A stretch of 64,000 nt of DNA from Paraburkholderia sacchari (GTDB taxonomy: Bacteria; Pseudomonadota; Gammaproteobacteria; Burkholderiales; Burkholderiaceae): NCBI RefSeq assembly GCF_000785435.2, contig NZ_JTDB02000003.1, positions 124,001 through 188,000 of the forward strand, in the 5' to 3' direction. The notes beneath the pieces were generated by a model. That model saw only the letters and a list, made by a program, of their open reading frames with translations. It searched no databases and was not told the origin of the DNA. Of this stretch, positions 36,799-46,186 are shown one piece after another (within the stretch, counting starts at the first letter, position 1; each line of letters starts with the position of its first letter). The position numbers and the translations under genes are program-made.

Positions 36799-37554
36799 TT
36801 ATTGCGGTTCGCTGCCGCATGCAAGCGGCGTCTTCAACGAGCCAGCCGGTGCCGGCACGGGATTTTGCGGTGCGCTTTGCGTCGAGAGCCAGGCAGCGAC
36901 CGAGTTCACGTCGTCATCCGTGAGGCGCGTGGCGATCTCATGCATGCAGTCGGGCGCCTTGGCGTGGCGCGAGCCCGAACGCCAGGCGCCGATCTGCGCG
37001 CTGATGTAGTCCGAATGCAGGCCGACGAGGCCCGGAATCGCGGGCTCCATGCCGGTGAGTTTCGCGCCGTGACAGGCCGCGCACGCGGGCACCTGTTTTG
37101 CCGGGTCGCCATGCAGCACGATCTCGCGGCCGCGCTTGAGCGTGCTTTCGGCGACCGCCGACTTCGAAGGCGGCGGGTAGGGTGGCCGCTGCTGCGAGAA
37201 GTACGTCGCGATCTCGTGCAGGTAGTCGTCGGAGAGATACGTGACCAGGTAATTCATCGGAGGGTACTTGCGGCGACCCTCGCGAAAATTCATCAGCTGG
37301 TTGTACAGGTACTCCGCCGGTTTGCCAGCGAGGCGCGGGAAGTAGTCATTGTCGGTCCCCTGGCCGTGCGTGCCGTGACACGCGGTACAGCCCTGCACGC
37401 GCGCTGCAATCGTGTCGGGGGCTTTGGGCTGCGGGGTCTGGGCGGACGCTGCGCTAAGGATACCGGTCGTGCCGAACAGGAAGGCGGCCAACAGCGGCGC
37501 GGCAAGCGTATTGAGCGGTCTGGAGATACGTCTTGGGGACACGCGCGACTCCAT
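36799..37554 (-). CDS. Two-haem cytochrome c (c4-like)
   Basis: A 251-residue exported cytochrome with a Sec signal (LAAPLLAAFLFGTTGILSAASA). Haem motifs are CTACHG (about residue 56) and CAACHG (about residue 158). The paired domains resemble cytochrome c4, which carries electrons to terminal oxidases. It lies directly upstream of the three-haem cytochrome. It probably works as an electron-transfer relay, but no partner is encoded nearby. Confidence 0.9.
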   Translation of the reverse strand: MESRVSPRRISRPLNTLAAPLLAAFLFGTTGILSAASAQTPQPKAPDTIAARVQGCTACHGTHGQGTDNDYFPRLAGKPAEYLYNQLMNFREGRRKYPPMNYLVTYLSDDYLHEIATYFSQQRPPYPPPSKSAVAESTLKRGREIVLHGDPAKQVPACAACHGAKLTGMEPAIPGLVGLHSDYISAQIGAWRSGSRHAKAPDCMHEIATRLTDDDVNSVAAWLSTQSAPQNPVPAPAGSLKTPLACGSEPQ

Positions 37555-38141
37555 TCTTTATCGTGGACCTGACCAGGCTTCGAACGACCCGGCTAGTAGG
37601 CTGCGCGCGCTTGAAACAGAAGACCGTGCGCGCCGCGGCGACGCAGCAGATTCTATCATCGCGACCTGATAGTGACTATTTGCCACGCGCGCTATCGGGT
37701 CGCCTGCACAGGCCTGCCCGAACGCGATTGCGGCAGAGAGTCGCAACGTCGCCGGTTATGATTCTGCACCTGTTGGCCGATCCGCGACTCGGGATTGACC
37801 CTGCTTGCGCCTCACTGCATGCCATGCGCATCGGTGCGTGCCGCGCATGCCCGCAGCGTGTTCGCCGTTCGTTCGCGGCTCGTTCATGGGTTGTTCATGG
37901 TTGAACCGATCGGCGCGCCGGCTATCGAAGCAGGCACGTCGCGAACTGGCACGCATGCGCGCCACCGGAACGCGTGCATCGTTGCGCCAACGTCGATGTT
38001 GACTTCACCTTGTTTTCTTGTTGTTTCCTTGCCACTCGTCTCGATGACTCCAATTGCACATTCCCACTCGATGCCGCAGCCGCGCGCAGCAGATCTTGCC
38101 CCGCTCCCCGTATGTCGTGAATGCCTGGAGGTCGTGGTCCG
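37555..38141. other. 587-bp region between cytochrome genes and copD
   Basis: A divergent intergenic region with promoters for both sides presumably inside. A plus-strand open frame at 37795-38145 lacks domain features and typical start signals and is not called. GGAGG at 38127-38131 serves copD. Confidence 0.5.
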
Positions 38142-39068
38142 ATGAAAGCTGACTGGTTGTGGATCGGGCAGGTCGCGATGGCCGCCCTCGTGAACATCGC
38201 CTATGCGTTCGCGCTGGGTTCGACACTCTATGGCGCATGGCTCGAAAAAGACGCACGCAGCGCGGTTGCGCCGGCGCGGCCCGCATGGCTGCGCGCGCAA
38301 ACATCGTTGCGGGCGGGCTCGTTCGTGCTCGTGGTCGCGCTCGCCATGTGGCTGTTGTACGAAAGCGCGTCAATCAGCGGCGGGACGCTGCCCGGTTCAT
38401 TCGGCGTCGTGCCGACGGTGCTCGCGCAAACGCACGTGGGCCACGCGTGGAGCGTTGCGTTCGTGGGCGCGCTGGTGGTGGCCGCCATGGCGCTGATGCC
38501 GGCCAGTGCGGCACGCGACGGCGTGTTGTGGCTCGCGCTCATCGCCACGGCCGCCGGGCGCGCGGGACTCGGCCATGCCGCCGATGCCGGCTTTGCCTCG
38601 GCGGCGCTCGGCGTGCAGACGCTGCACGTGCTCAGCGCGAGCGCATGGAGCGGCATCGTGATGGCCGGCGGGCTGGCCGTGCTGCCGGCGCTCGGCGCAT
38701 CGACGGCGCGCGGCGTGCTGATCCGCACGGCCGGGCAAGTGTCGAATGTGGCGCTGTTCGCCGTGGGGCTCGTGCTCGCGACGGGCGTGTTCAATGCGCT
38801 GCGCGGCACCGGCGGATCGCCTGAAGCGCTCGTGACGAGCGCATGGGGCCACGTGCTGCTCGCCAAGCTGGCTCTCGTCGTGCTGGTCATGTTGCTGGGC
38901 GGCTTTAACCGCCTCGTGGCGATGCCCGAACTGCGCCGCGCGGCGTCGACGGCCGCGGCGCGCCGCTTCGTCAACGTGCTGCATCTCGAAGCGCTGGTGA
39001 TGATGGCGGTGCTCGTCGTCGCGGCGGTGCTTGGGCACAGCGTGCCGGGCTATGTGTTGCAGGGCTGA
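38142..39068 (+). CDS. CopD-family copper resistance membrane protein
   Basis: A 308-residue inner-membrane protein with about eight helices. Features of the CopD domain include GLGHAADAGF with LHVLSASAWSGIVMAGGLAVLP, then LLAKLALVVLVMLLGGFNR in the C-terminal part. The ATG at 38142 has GGAGG 10 nt upstream. CopD proteins help import copper, usually with periplasmic CopC, which is not seen here. The next gene is convergent. Confidence 0.87.
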   Translation: MKADWLWIGQVAMAALVNIAYAFALGSTLYGAWLEKDARSAVAPARPAWLRAQTSLRAGSFVLVVALAMWLLYESASISGGTLPGSFGVVPTVLAQTHVGHAWSVAFVGALVVAAMALMPASAARDGVLWLALIATAAGRAGLGHAADAGFASAALGVQTLHVLSASAWSGIVMAGGLAVLPALGASTARGVLIRTAGQVSNVALFAVGLVLATGVFNALRGTGGSPEALVTSAWGHVLLAKLALVVLVMLLGGFNRLVAMPELRRAASTAAARRFVNVLHLEALVMMAVLVVAAVLGHSVPGYVLQG

Positions 39069-39133
39069 AACGCCGGATCAATGAAGGCGTTCGCGCATCG
39101 CACGTACACCTTCGTTCGAGCGTTAGCGCAGCC

Positions 39134-39433
39134 TCATTCGTAGCCGAGCCGGTGACTGAGGATCGGCGAAAAGAAGAGGGCGATGGCGCAGCCGATGGCC
39201 TTGCCTTCGAGTTCGGCGAGCGCGAGCGCTGACGAAGGGTGAGCGATCAGCTCGACGAGCTGCGGCGCGCACCACAGCACCGCGAGGCCGATCAGGCTCT
39301 GCTCGACAACGAGGATGCGCCAGCCGCGCGTGCACGCGACTGCGGCAACGATCACGCGCATCAGGCCAAAGACGACCAAAGCGCCAACGGCGGCCTGTTC
39401 GCGGATCAGATAGTCGGGGAGCATGGCTTGCAT
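39134..39433 (-). CDS. Small hypothetical membrane protein
   Basis: A 99-residue protein with three hydrophobic segments (VGALVVFGLMRVIVAAVAC, ILVVEQSLIGLAVLWCAPQL and GKAIGCAIALFFSPIL). The ATG at 39433 with AGGGA upstream is chosen; an arginine-rich upstream extension from 39607 is rejected. It resembles no family I can name. It is convergent with copD. Confidence 0.62.
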   Translation of the reverse strand: MQAMLPDYLIREQAAVGALVVFGLMRVIVAAVACTRGWRILVVEQSLIGLAVLWCAPQLVELIAHPSSALALAELEGKAIGCAIALFFSPILSHRLGYE

Positions 39434-39723
39434 GTGAATCCCTGCGGCGGGTATGAGTGCCGCAGGGAATTCAGCAAGGAGCAGGCCAGCGAAGGCCGGA
39501 AGTCGCCGCCGATGGCGCCGCGCATGGCGCGCGGGCAGGGTCCGAAGCGCGCGGAGCCTTGCGTGACGGGCGTTCGCAGACGCTTTCGCTATGCGCGAAA
39601 GCGCCATTCGCAGAACCCGCCCGAAGGCATGTCGCGGCTTTTGGGCCGCAAAACGGCCTCAAACGTTACGGCGCTGAAACGCGCGACAGCGAGCGTGTCA
39701 CGTAACGCGCGTTGGCAATGCGA

Positions 39724-40872
39724 TCACCACTCGGCGACGCTGCCGTCCTCATGACGCCAGACCGGGTTGCGCCAGCGATGTCCCGTCTTCGCCATCTCGC
39801 GCACCTTCTCCTCGTTGACCTCGATGCCGAGACCCGGACCTTGCGGAATCGACACGAAGCCGTCCTCGTACTTGAAGACCTCGGGATTCCTGATGTAGTC
39901 GAGCAGATCGTTGCCCTTGTTGTAGTGGATGCCGAGACTCTGCTCCTGGATGAACGCGTTGTAGCTCACCGCGTCGATCTGCAAGCATGTCGCGAGCGCG
40001 ATGGGCCCGAGCGGACAATGCAGCGCGAGCGCGATATCGTAGGCCTCGGCCATCGCGGCAATCTTGCGGCACTCGGTAATGCCGCCCGCGTGCGAGGCAT
40101 CGGGCTGGATGATGTCCACATAGCCGCCCGCGAGGACGTGCTTGAAATCCCAGCGCGAGTACAGACGCTCGCCCAGCGCGATCGGCGTGCTCGTCTGATT
40201 GACGATGTCGCGCAGCGCCTCGACATTCTCCGAGAGCACCGGCTCCTCGATGAACATCAGCTTGTACGGATCGAGCTCCTTCGCGAGCACCTTGGCCATC
40301 GGCTTGTGCACGCGGCCATGAAAGTCCACGCCGATGCCGACGTTCGGCCCCACGGCCTCACGCACCGCCGCGACGTTGTTGATCACGCCCTGGACTTTGT
40401 CGAACGTGTCGATGATCTGCAGCTCTTCCGAGCCGTTCATCTTGACGGCCTTGAAGCCGCGCTCGACTACGGCGCGCGCGTTGTTCGCGACATCGCTCGG
40501 ACGGTCGCCGCCGATCCACGAGTAGACCTTGATCTTGTCGCGCACCTGGCCGCCGAGCAGCGCGTGCACGGGCACGCCATGATGCTTGCCCAAGATGTCC
40601 CAGAGCGCCTGGTCCACCCCCGCGATCGCGCTCATCGAGATGGGACCGCCGCGGTAAAAGCCTGCGCGATACATCACCTGCCAGTGATCTTCGATAAGCA
40701 GCGGATCCTTGCCGATCAGATAGTCGGCGAGTTCGTCGACCGCGGCTGCGACCGTATGCGCGCGGCCTTCGACAATGGGCTCGCCCCAACCGACGATGCC
40801 CTCATCCGTTTCGATCTTGAGAAAGCACCAGCGGGGCGGCACGACGAAGGTTTCGAGCTTGGTAATTTTCAT
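39724..40872 (-). CDS. dgoD: D-galactonate dehydratase
   Basis: Dehydrates D-galactonate to 2-keto-3-deoxygalactonate (De Ley-Doudoroff pathway). It is an enolase-superfamily enzyme of 382 residues. The start [32 protein letters not shown] is typical. Metal ligands and the catalytic residues fit: [20 protein letters not shown] and the HCPLGP region with the catalytic histidine. DgoD is confidently separated from other mandelate-racemase-like enzymes by its length and end sequence. It is divergent from a GntR-type regulator. Confidence 0.95.
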   Translation of the reverse strand: MKITKLETFVVPPRWCFLKIETDEGIVGWGEPIVEGRAHTVAAAVDELADYLIGKDPLLIEDHWQVMYRAGFYRGGPISMSAIAGVDQALWDILGKHHGVPVHALLGGQVRDKIKVYSWIGGDRPSDVANNARAVVERGFKAVKMNGSEELQIIDTFDKVQGVINNVAAVREAVGPNVGIGVDFHGRVHKPMAKVLAKELDPYKLMFIEEPVLSENVEALRDIVNQTSTPIALGERLYSRWDFKHVLAGGYVDIIQPDASHAGGITECRKIAAMAEAYDIALALHCPLGPIALATCLQIDAVSYNAFIQEQSLGIHYNKGNDLLDYIRNPEVFKYEDGFVSIPQGPGLGIEVNEEKVREMAKTGHRWRNPVWRHEDGSVAEW

Positions 40873-40975
40873 GCGGGGTCTCCCATCCCATCAAAGCCAA
40901 TCAATTGCGCGGCGCGTGGCGACATCGTCACGTGTCGCCACGCTGAAGACCATGCTACTGCAAAAATCGCTTTTA

Positions 40976-40993
40976 AGTGCTATTAATAGTACT
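40976..40993. promoter_or_regulatory. Candidate operator palindrome for the dgo regulator
   Basis: AGTGCTATTAATAGTACT is an 18-bp inverted repeat with one mismatched pair, AT-rich in a GC-rich genome, in the divergent region between dgoD and the GntR gene. GntR/FadR-family regulators bind such sites. Binding is inferred. Confidence 0.55.
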
Positions 40994-41079
40994 ATTTCGT
41001 CTGGACTCCCAGTATCTGGGCTTTTACAGCGGACATAACCCCCAGGAGAACGGTCATTCAGCGCGATCTGCATGGAACG

Positions 41080-41733
41080 GTGGCGTTCGAACTCGGCAGC
41101 GCGATCCTGCGCGGCGACTACGCGCCCGCCGAGATACTGCCCCGCGAGGCCGACCTCATGGCGGCCTTCGACGTGAGCCGCACGGTGTTGCGCGAGGCTT
41201 TGCGCACGCTAACCTCGAAGGGGCTCGTGGAGTCGCGTCCGAAGGTGGGCACGCGGGTGCGCGAGCGCGCAGCATGGAATCTGCTCGACGCCGACTTGCT
41301 CGACTGGTACGCGCGCGTCGCGCCGCCGCTCGCGTTCGCGCTCAAGCTCCAGGAGATGCGCGAGATGATCGAGCCGTTCGCGGCGGGCCTGGCCGCGAGC
41401 GCGCACGATGCCCCCGCGCTCGAGCGGCTCGCAAACGCCCACACGGCAATGGCCGAAGCGCGCAACGTCGACGAATGGGTGCGCGCCGACTTGCGCTTTC
41501 ACCTCGCGGTGCTGGCGGCGTGCCGCAATGAGCTGCTGGTGCCGCTCGGCACACTGATCGAACGCACGCTCGAAGGCCAGTTGCGCGTGAACGCGAAACG
41601 CGCGGACGTGTTCAACGCCGCGCTGCCCGACCATACGGCGGTGTTCGAGGCGATAGGTCGGCGCGATGCGCAGGCGGCGAGCGCCGCGATGGCCGCGCTG
41701 CTGCGCGTGACGCGCGAGCGGATCGAAGGCTGA
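41080..41733 (+). CDS. GntR-family (FadR-type) regulator, probable DgoR
   Basis: A regulator with an N-terminal winged HTH (ILPREADLMAAFDVSRTVLREALRTLTSKGLVESRPKVGTRV) and a C-terminal FCD ligand domain, about 217 residues from GTG 41080. The divergent position next to dgoD suggests it represses galactonate catabolism. The N-terminus may be longer. The frame is open back to 40990, and AGGAGA at 41044-41049 is ideally placed for an ATT codon at 41056, which would restore the usual LHGTVAFELG lead into the HTH. No ATG, GTG or TTG exists in frame upstream of 41080. Confidence 0.88.
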   Translation: MAFELGSAILRGDYAPAEILPREADLMAAFDVSRTVLREALRTLTSKGLVESRPKVGTRVRERAAWNLLDADLLDWYARVAPPLAFALKLQEMREMIEPFAAGLAASAHDAPALERLANAHTAMAEARNVDEWVRADLRFHLAVLAACRNELLVPLGTLIERTLEGQLRVNAKRADVFNAALPDHTAVFEAIGRRDAQAASAAMAALLRVTRERIEG

Positions 41734-41846
41734 GCGGCGTGGCAGCGAGGGTTTGCTATCCTGCTATAGATCAGACCTTTGGCTTTCAGAGCTGTCAGGC
41801 GCGCTCACGCAACGCCATTCGGCTCATTTCGCAACCGTTCGTCGCA

Positions 41847-42417
41847 ATGAAAATCTCAACTGGCGTCTCGACCCTGGACAACGCAACGCTCCTCGAAATC
41901 ATTCGCGCGCAATCGGATATCGCGAAGCTGGGACTGGATCTCGGCGGCGTGATGGCCTTCGTTGCACAACGCGCCGAAGAACTGACCGGCGCACAAGGCG
42001 CCGTGGTCGAACTCGCCGAAGGCCACGAGATGGTGTATCGCGCGGCCTCGGGCAGCGTCGGGAACATGCTGGGCCCGCGACTCGCGCGCGAAACGAGTCT
42101 CTCCGGGCTGTTCCGGGCTGTGTGTGAGCAGCGGCGAAATCCTGCGCTGCGACGACTCGGAAAGTGACCCGCGCGTGGATCGCGAAGCGTGCCGGCACGC
42201 GGGACTGCGTTCGATGATCGTCGCGCCGCTCAAGCACCTGGAAACCACCGTGGGCGTGCTGAAGGTGGTGGCGCCCGATGTGGATGCATTCGACGAAGCC
42301 GATATCGAAGCGCTCTCGCTGATATCCGGCCTGATCGCGGCGGCGATGTTCCATGCCGCGCGCCACGAGACGCCCGCCATCGCGGGAACCCTGCGCGTTG
42401 AAGGAGCCTGCCAGTAG
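41847..42417 (+). pseudogene. GAF-domain protein, frameshifted by a 10-bp tandem duplication
   Basis: Starting at ATG 41847, the frame encodes the first half of a GAF domain (KLGLDLGGVMAFVAQRAEEL, GAVVELAEGHEMVYRAASG) up to about 42111. The second half (REACRHAGLRSMIVAPLKHL, VGVLKVVAPDVDAFDEADIE) continues in the next frame to 42417. At the junction TCCGGGCTGT occurs twice in tandem (42102-42111 and 42112-42121). Removing one copy fuses the two halves into a GAF protein of about 186 codons (SLSGLCVSSGEIL). As given, translation stops at 42167. It could be a true mutation or a sequencing/assembly error. Confidence 0.85.
42102..42121. repeat. Tandem duplication TCCGGGCTGT x2 causing a frameshift
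   Basis: Two perfect adjacent 10-bp copies inside the GAF coding region. Ten is not a multiple of three, so the extra copy shifts the frame. Confidence 0.9.
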
Positions 42418-42419
42418 CG

Positions 42420-43160
42420 TTAGCTCAGTTCCCTGGACAGCGCCTTGACGAATGTATTGGCACGCATGGGTCTCCCGAAATGCGCCCCATGGTTCGTCAT
42501 GTGCGGCTCGAACGCGCAACGGACCTCTTTGATTCGTTCTGGCGTGAGCTGGAAATCGCTGTGCGTAACGCGCATGACCTTGCGTTCGAAGTCCTCGAAG
42601 TCCAGAAACTGGACGGGGACGCGGTAGTGCACTTCTCTCGCGCAGTCCCAGCGGGAATCGTCCGATGCGCGCACGAGCGCCTCGAACGCTGCTTGCCGGA
42701 CAATTTCCTCGTCGTGAAACAGGCGGATGATTTCGTTCAGTTCTCCTGCAAACACGGGTTCGGCGAAATAGGCGACGCCGCCTGGCCGCAGCACGCGATG
42801 AATTTCGTTCAGTGCCTGATCGAGCAATGCGCCAGGCACATGGTGGAGCGACTTGAACATCAGCACTGCATCGAAGATGCGCGCGCCAAATGGTATGTGT
42901 TCGGCGGGGCCGCCGAGAAAGGTAATGTTGTCGTGGCGATTGCGTTGCTGGTTCTTCTCGAGTTGTATCGTGTCGACTTCCAGTGCGCAGACCTTGGTGT
43001 CGGGCCAGGCGTCGGCGATTCGTCGTGTCATGTCGCCGGTGCCGCAGCCGATTTCCAGCACGTTACGCAATTGTCCCTGCGCGTGTAGCGGTTCGAGGAC
43101 GTCTTTCAGAACCGCGATCTCATCGCGGATGTCGCTGCAGTAAGGATCGTGGAGCTGCAT
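42420..43160 (-). CDS. Class I SAM-dependent methyltransferase
   Basis: A 246-residue methyltransferase. Motif I is VLEIGCGTGDMTRRIA, followed by ALEVDTIQLEKNQQRN, a motif II-like IFDAVLMFKSLHHVPG and a motif III region RVLRPGGVAYFAEP. It belongs to the Methyltransf_11/UbiE-like group. The C-terminal third (YRVPVQFLDFEDFERKVMRVTHS) is not diagnostic. It ends 2 bp from the convergent GAF pseudogene. The substrate is unknown. Confidence 0.9.
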   Translation of the reverse strand: MQLHDPYCSDIRDEIAVLKDVLEPLHAQGQLRNVLEIGCGTGDMTRRIADAWPDTKVCALEVDTIQLEKNQQRNRHDNITFLGGPAEHIPFGARIFDAVLMFKSLHHVPGALLDQALNEIHRVLRPGGVAYFAEPVFAGELNEIIRLFHDEEIVRQAAFEALVRASDDSRWDCAREVHYRVPVQFLDFEDFERKVMRVTHSDFQLTPERIKEVRCAFEPHMTNHGAHFGRPMRANTFVKALSRELS

Positions 43161-43355
43161 GGGTTGAGATCATCAAGGTTGAACGGAGTGTGTCGTCTCA
43201 TTCGTCGGCAGGTGCGAGTATCGTGAGAAGACTACGCGAAAAACTGACAGGGCAGGAGGGGTCGTTCGGGAGCCGCCAGGCACGGCGGCCGGGCAACGCC
43301 GGCTGTTGCACGTTGCCCGCGTGCGCAATACGTTGAGCCTTGCTCGTGGCCCGCG

Positions 43356-44696
43356 TTATCGCAAGCCGGCATTCGCTTCGACCTGGCCGTCGCCATCCAG
43401 ATAACCGTGCTTGCGCAGGTCGGGCATCAGCCAGGCCGCGAGGAACGTGAGCGCGGCCATGAATGCCACGTAGTAAAAGAAGGCGTTTTCAACGTTGATG
43501 GAGCGCAGCCAGAGGGCGACGTATTCGGCGGTGCCGCCGCACAGGGCGTTGCCAATGGCATAGGGAAAGCCAACGCCCAGCGCCCGCACGCTTGGCGGGT
43601 ACAGATCCGACTTGAGAATGCCGGTGACGGGCGTATAGAAGGCCGCGATCACCATGCCGACCATGACCAGCCCGAATGCGACCCAAGGGTTGGTGGTCTG
43701 CTTGAGCGCCATCATCAGGGGGACAACGGCCACCGCAGCCAGCGCGCCAAACAGCATCATGTTCGCGCGTGTTCCAATGCGGTCGCCTAGCAGGCCGAAC
43801 ACCGGCTGCAGCAACATGAAGATGACCAGTGCCGATGTCATGATCAAGCTGACGATCTTGGAGTCGATACCCGAGGACACGACCAGGAACTTCTGCATAT
43901 ACGTGGTGAAGGTGTAGAAGAACAGCGAGCAGCCCATGGTGATGAACAGCGTCACGAACACGGCCCGCTTGTGCCGCAGAAGCCCCCGAATCGAGCCCGC
44001 TTCCTTGCGCTTCGCCTCCTTGGTGTCCAGCGTTTCGATCATCGAGCGGCGCAGATAGACGACCACGACTGACGAGATGGCGCCGATGAAAAACGGAATG
44101 CGCCAGCCCCATTCGTGCATGGCGTCCTTGCTGAACAGATGCTGGAGCACCGTGATGGTCAGCAGTGCCAGCAATTGACCGGCAATGATGGTGGCGTACT
44201 GAAACGAGCCATAGAAAGCGCGGTTGCCCTTGCTGGAGACCTCGCTGATATACGTGGCGCCGGCTCCATACTCCGCGCCCACCGACAGACCCTGAGCCAG
44301 CCGGGCGATCAGCAACAACACGGGGGCCAAGCCGCCAATGCTTTCATAGGTCGGTATGACGGCGATGCCGAGGGAGCCCGCGCACATCAGGAAGACCGAC
44401 AGAATCATCGCTCGCTTGCGGCCGTGGGTGTCTGCAATGGCGCCAAAGATCCAGCCGCCCAGCGGGCGCATGAGAAAGCCGACGGCAAAAATACCGGCGG
44501 TTGCCATCAATTGGCTGGTTTGATTCCCCTTCGGGAAAAATTGGGACGCGAAATAGATCGCGGTATAGGCGTAGATGAAGAAGTCGTACCACTCCACCAG
44601 GTTGCCGGAGCAGGCGCCCACGATGGCGCGAATGCGTCGAGTAACGGGGAGGGCCCGGATTTGGTCCGCTGGATTTGAAAGTTCAGAAAGTGTCAT
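43356..44696 (-). CDS. MFS transporter of the metabolite:H+ symporter (MHS) type
   Basis: A 446-residue, 12-helix transporter. The signature GNLVEWYDFFIYAYTAIYFA at the N-terminus and GRKRAMILSVFLM, then RLAQGLSVGAEYGAGATYISE, mark the MHS family (alpha-ketoglutarate, citrate, proline/betaine). AAGGAG lies just upstream of the ATG at 44696. It follows a truncated dehydratase gene and is divergent from a LysR gene, so it is probably part of a catabolic unit for a carboxylate. The substrate is not determined. Confidence 0.9.
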   Translation of the reverse strand: MTLSELSNPADQIRALPVTRRIRAIVGACSGNLVEWYDFFIYAYTAIYFASQFFPKGNQTSQLMATAGIFAVGFLMRPLGGWIFGAIADTHGRKRAMILSVFLMCAGSLGIAVIPTYESIGGLAPVLLLIARLAQGLSVGAEYGAGATYISEVSSKGNRAFYGSFQYATIIAGQLLALLTITVLQHLFSKDAMHEWGWRIPFFIGAISSVVVVYLRRSMIETLDTKEAKRKEAGSIRGLLRHKRAVFVTLFITMGCSLFFYTFTTYMQKFLVVSSGIDSKIVSLIMTSALVIFMLLQPVFGLLGDRIGTRANMMLFGALAAVAVVPLMMALKQTTNPWVAFGLVMVGMVIAAFYTPVTGILKSDLYPPSVRALGVGFPYAIGNALCGGTAEYVALWLRSINVENAFFYYVAFMAALTFLAAWLMPDLRKHGYLDGDGQVEANAGLR

Positions 44697-44798
44697 TGAT
44701 TGGTCTCCTTAATAATATGTCGCCGGGCATCACGGACCGGCGGAGCATGCTTGTCACCCTGTGATCGGCAGCGGTTGCATCATGATGATCGCGCCGTC

Positions 44799-45095
44799 TT
44801 AATACGACCTGGGCAGGCCGGCGATGTGTTCGGCCGCAAAGCGGCTGGGCAATGGCACCAGTGGGAGGAAGCCGCCGCGCCGCGGGTGGCCGTTGAGGCC
44901 GATCTCGGATTGGCGCGTCGCGGGCAGGAAATAAAGCCAGTGCCAGCAGGCAGGCAAGGGGGCAGCGGGCATGACCGGCGAGTCGTTGCGATCCAGCGTG
45001 GCAGCCGATGCGCGCAGCGGTGCCGGCGCCGCGAAGTTGTCGATGGTCTCGGTGCGGCCGACCCAACTGCGCAAATGGTCCAGGTCCTGGGTCAT
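44799..45095 (-). pseudogene. Truncated FAS1-like (HTD2/mesaconyl-CoA hydratase-type) dehydratase, N-terminal part
   Basis: 98 residues starting at 45095 with a very good AAGGAG site. The sequence DHLRSWVGRTETIDNFAAPA, then LPACWHWLYFLPATRQSEIG and GHPRRGGFLPLVPLP, matches the N-terminal domain of acyl-CoA dehydratases of about 280 residues related to mesaconyl-C4-CoA hydratase. After VPLPSRFAAEHIAGLPRSY the frame stops, and the remaining two thirds are absent before the transporter gene. It is therefore a deletion remnant, though its own start signals are intact. Confidence 0.72.
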
Positions 45096-45206
45096 GTGTG
45101 TCTCCTTACCGCGAAGAATTTTGGAGGTGCGTGCGGTAGTTGTGAAATACTTAATCGACCTATGCGCTATATGAAAATCAGCTAGCCAACGAAACAGGGG
45201 TATCGA

Positions 45207-46133
45207 ATGGAGCTTCGCCAACTTCGCTATTTCGTGGGCGTCGCGGAAGCCGGCAGTTTGCTCAAGGCCTCGGGCCGGCTAGGCGTGGCGCAGCCGGCGC
45301 TTGGCCAGCAGATCGCCATGCTGGAGCATGAAGTCAGTGCACGCCTGTTCGATCGCTCCAGTCGCGGCATGAGTCTGACTGACTCGGGGAGGCTATTTCT
45401 GGAGCACGCGAGGGTGGTGCTTGCCGATGCCGAGCGGGCGCGCATGGCAGTACGGGATTGCGCCGCCGTGCCTCGCGGCGAGGTTGCTCTGGGCCTGCCC
45501 ACCACCGTGGCATTGGCGGCCACCATGCCGATCCTGAGCGCTTGTCGCACAGAGTTGCCCCATGTGCGGCTAAAGCTGGTCGAGGCTTACAGCGGATTCT
45601 TGCGCGAGTGGCTGCAATCCGGACGGCTCGACCTGGCTTTGCTGTATGGCGAATCAGTCGATCCTGGCTTGTCCAGGCGCCCGCTGCTGGACGATCAACT
45701 GGTATTTGTCACCAGTACTGCCAAGGTGCGCTTGCCCAAGCGGCTTTTGTTGAAAGAGGTGGCTCGCTGGCCGTTGGTGTTGCCCGGACCGGAGCATGCG
45801 CTGAGGCGCATCATCGACGATGCTTGCGCTCCAGAGCGACTGGAGCTGAATGTCGTTGCGTTGATCGAATCGCTCAGCAGCGTCAAGCGCGCCGTGGAGG
45901 CTGGTATCGGCAGCACGATCTTGCCGCTGGGATCGGTGGCCCAGGAAGTCGCTGACGGGAAAATGCGTACCGCCGTGATCGACAATCCACACATGCAGCG
46001 GCGGGTGGTTTGCGCGACCAACGTTACGCGGCCCGCTTCGCTGGCTTGCGCGGCGGTGACCGCGCTGACTCAGCGCGTGATCCGCGAAATGGTCGAGTCC
46101 GGAGCCTGGCCTGCACGGTGGGTAGGCGGATAG
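45207..46133 (+). CDS. LysR-family transcriptional regulator
   Basis: A 308-residue regulator. The N-terminal HTH is MELRQLRYFVGVAEAGSLLKASGRLGVAQPALGQQIAMLE, followed by SRGMSLTDSGRLFLEHAR. The C-terminal effector domain (LGLPTTVALAATMPIL onward) resembles Nac-like regulators of nitrogen or aromatic metabolism. It lies 111 bp from the divergent dehydratase remnant and transporter, its likely targets. A terminator follows. Confidence 0.92.
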   Translation: MELRQLRYFVGVAEAGSLLKASGRLGVAQPALGQQIAMLEHEVSARLFDRSSRGMSLTDSGRLFLEHARVVLADAERARMAVRDCAAVPRGEVALGLPTTVALAATMPILSACRTELPHVRLKLVEAYSGFLREWLQSGRLDLALLYGESVDPGLSRRPLLDDQLVFVTSTAKVRLPKRLLLKEVARWPLVLPGPEHALRRIIDDACAPERLELNVVALIESLSSVKRAVEAGIGSTILPLGSVAQEVADGKMRTAVIDNPHMQRRVVCATNVTRPASLACAAVTALTQRVIREMVESGAWPARWVGG

Positions 46134-46186
46134 CAGTCGGATGGTAAAGAGAGGGTTCGCGGGTAACCGGCAGAGCCAAAAGTGAA

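Noticed and set aside
37795..38145. A 116-codon open frame upstream of copD
   Set aside because: No domain, no ribosome site, and it overlaps the copD ribosome site and start in another frame.
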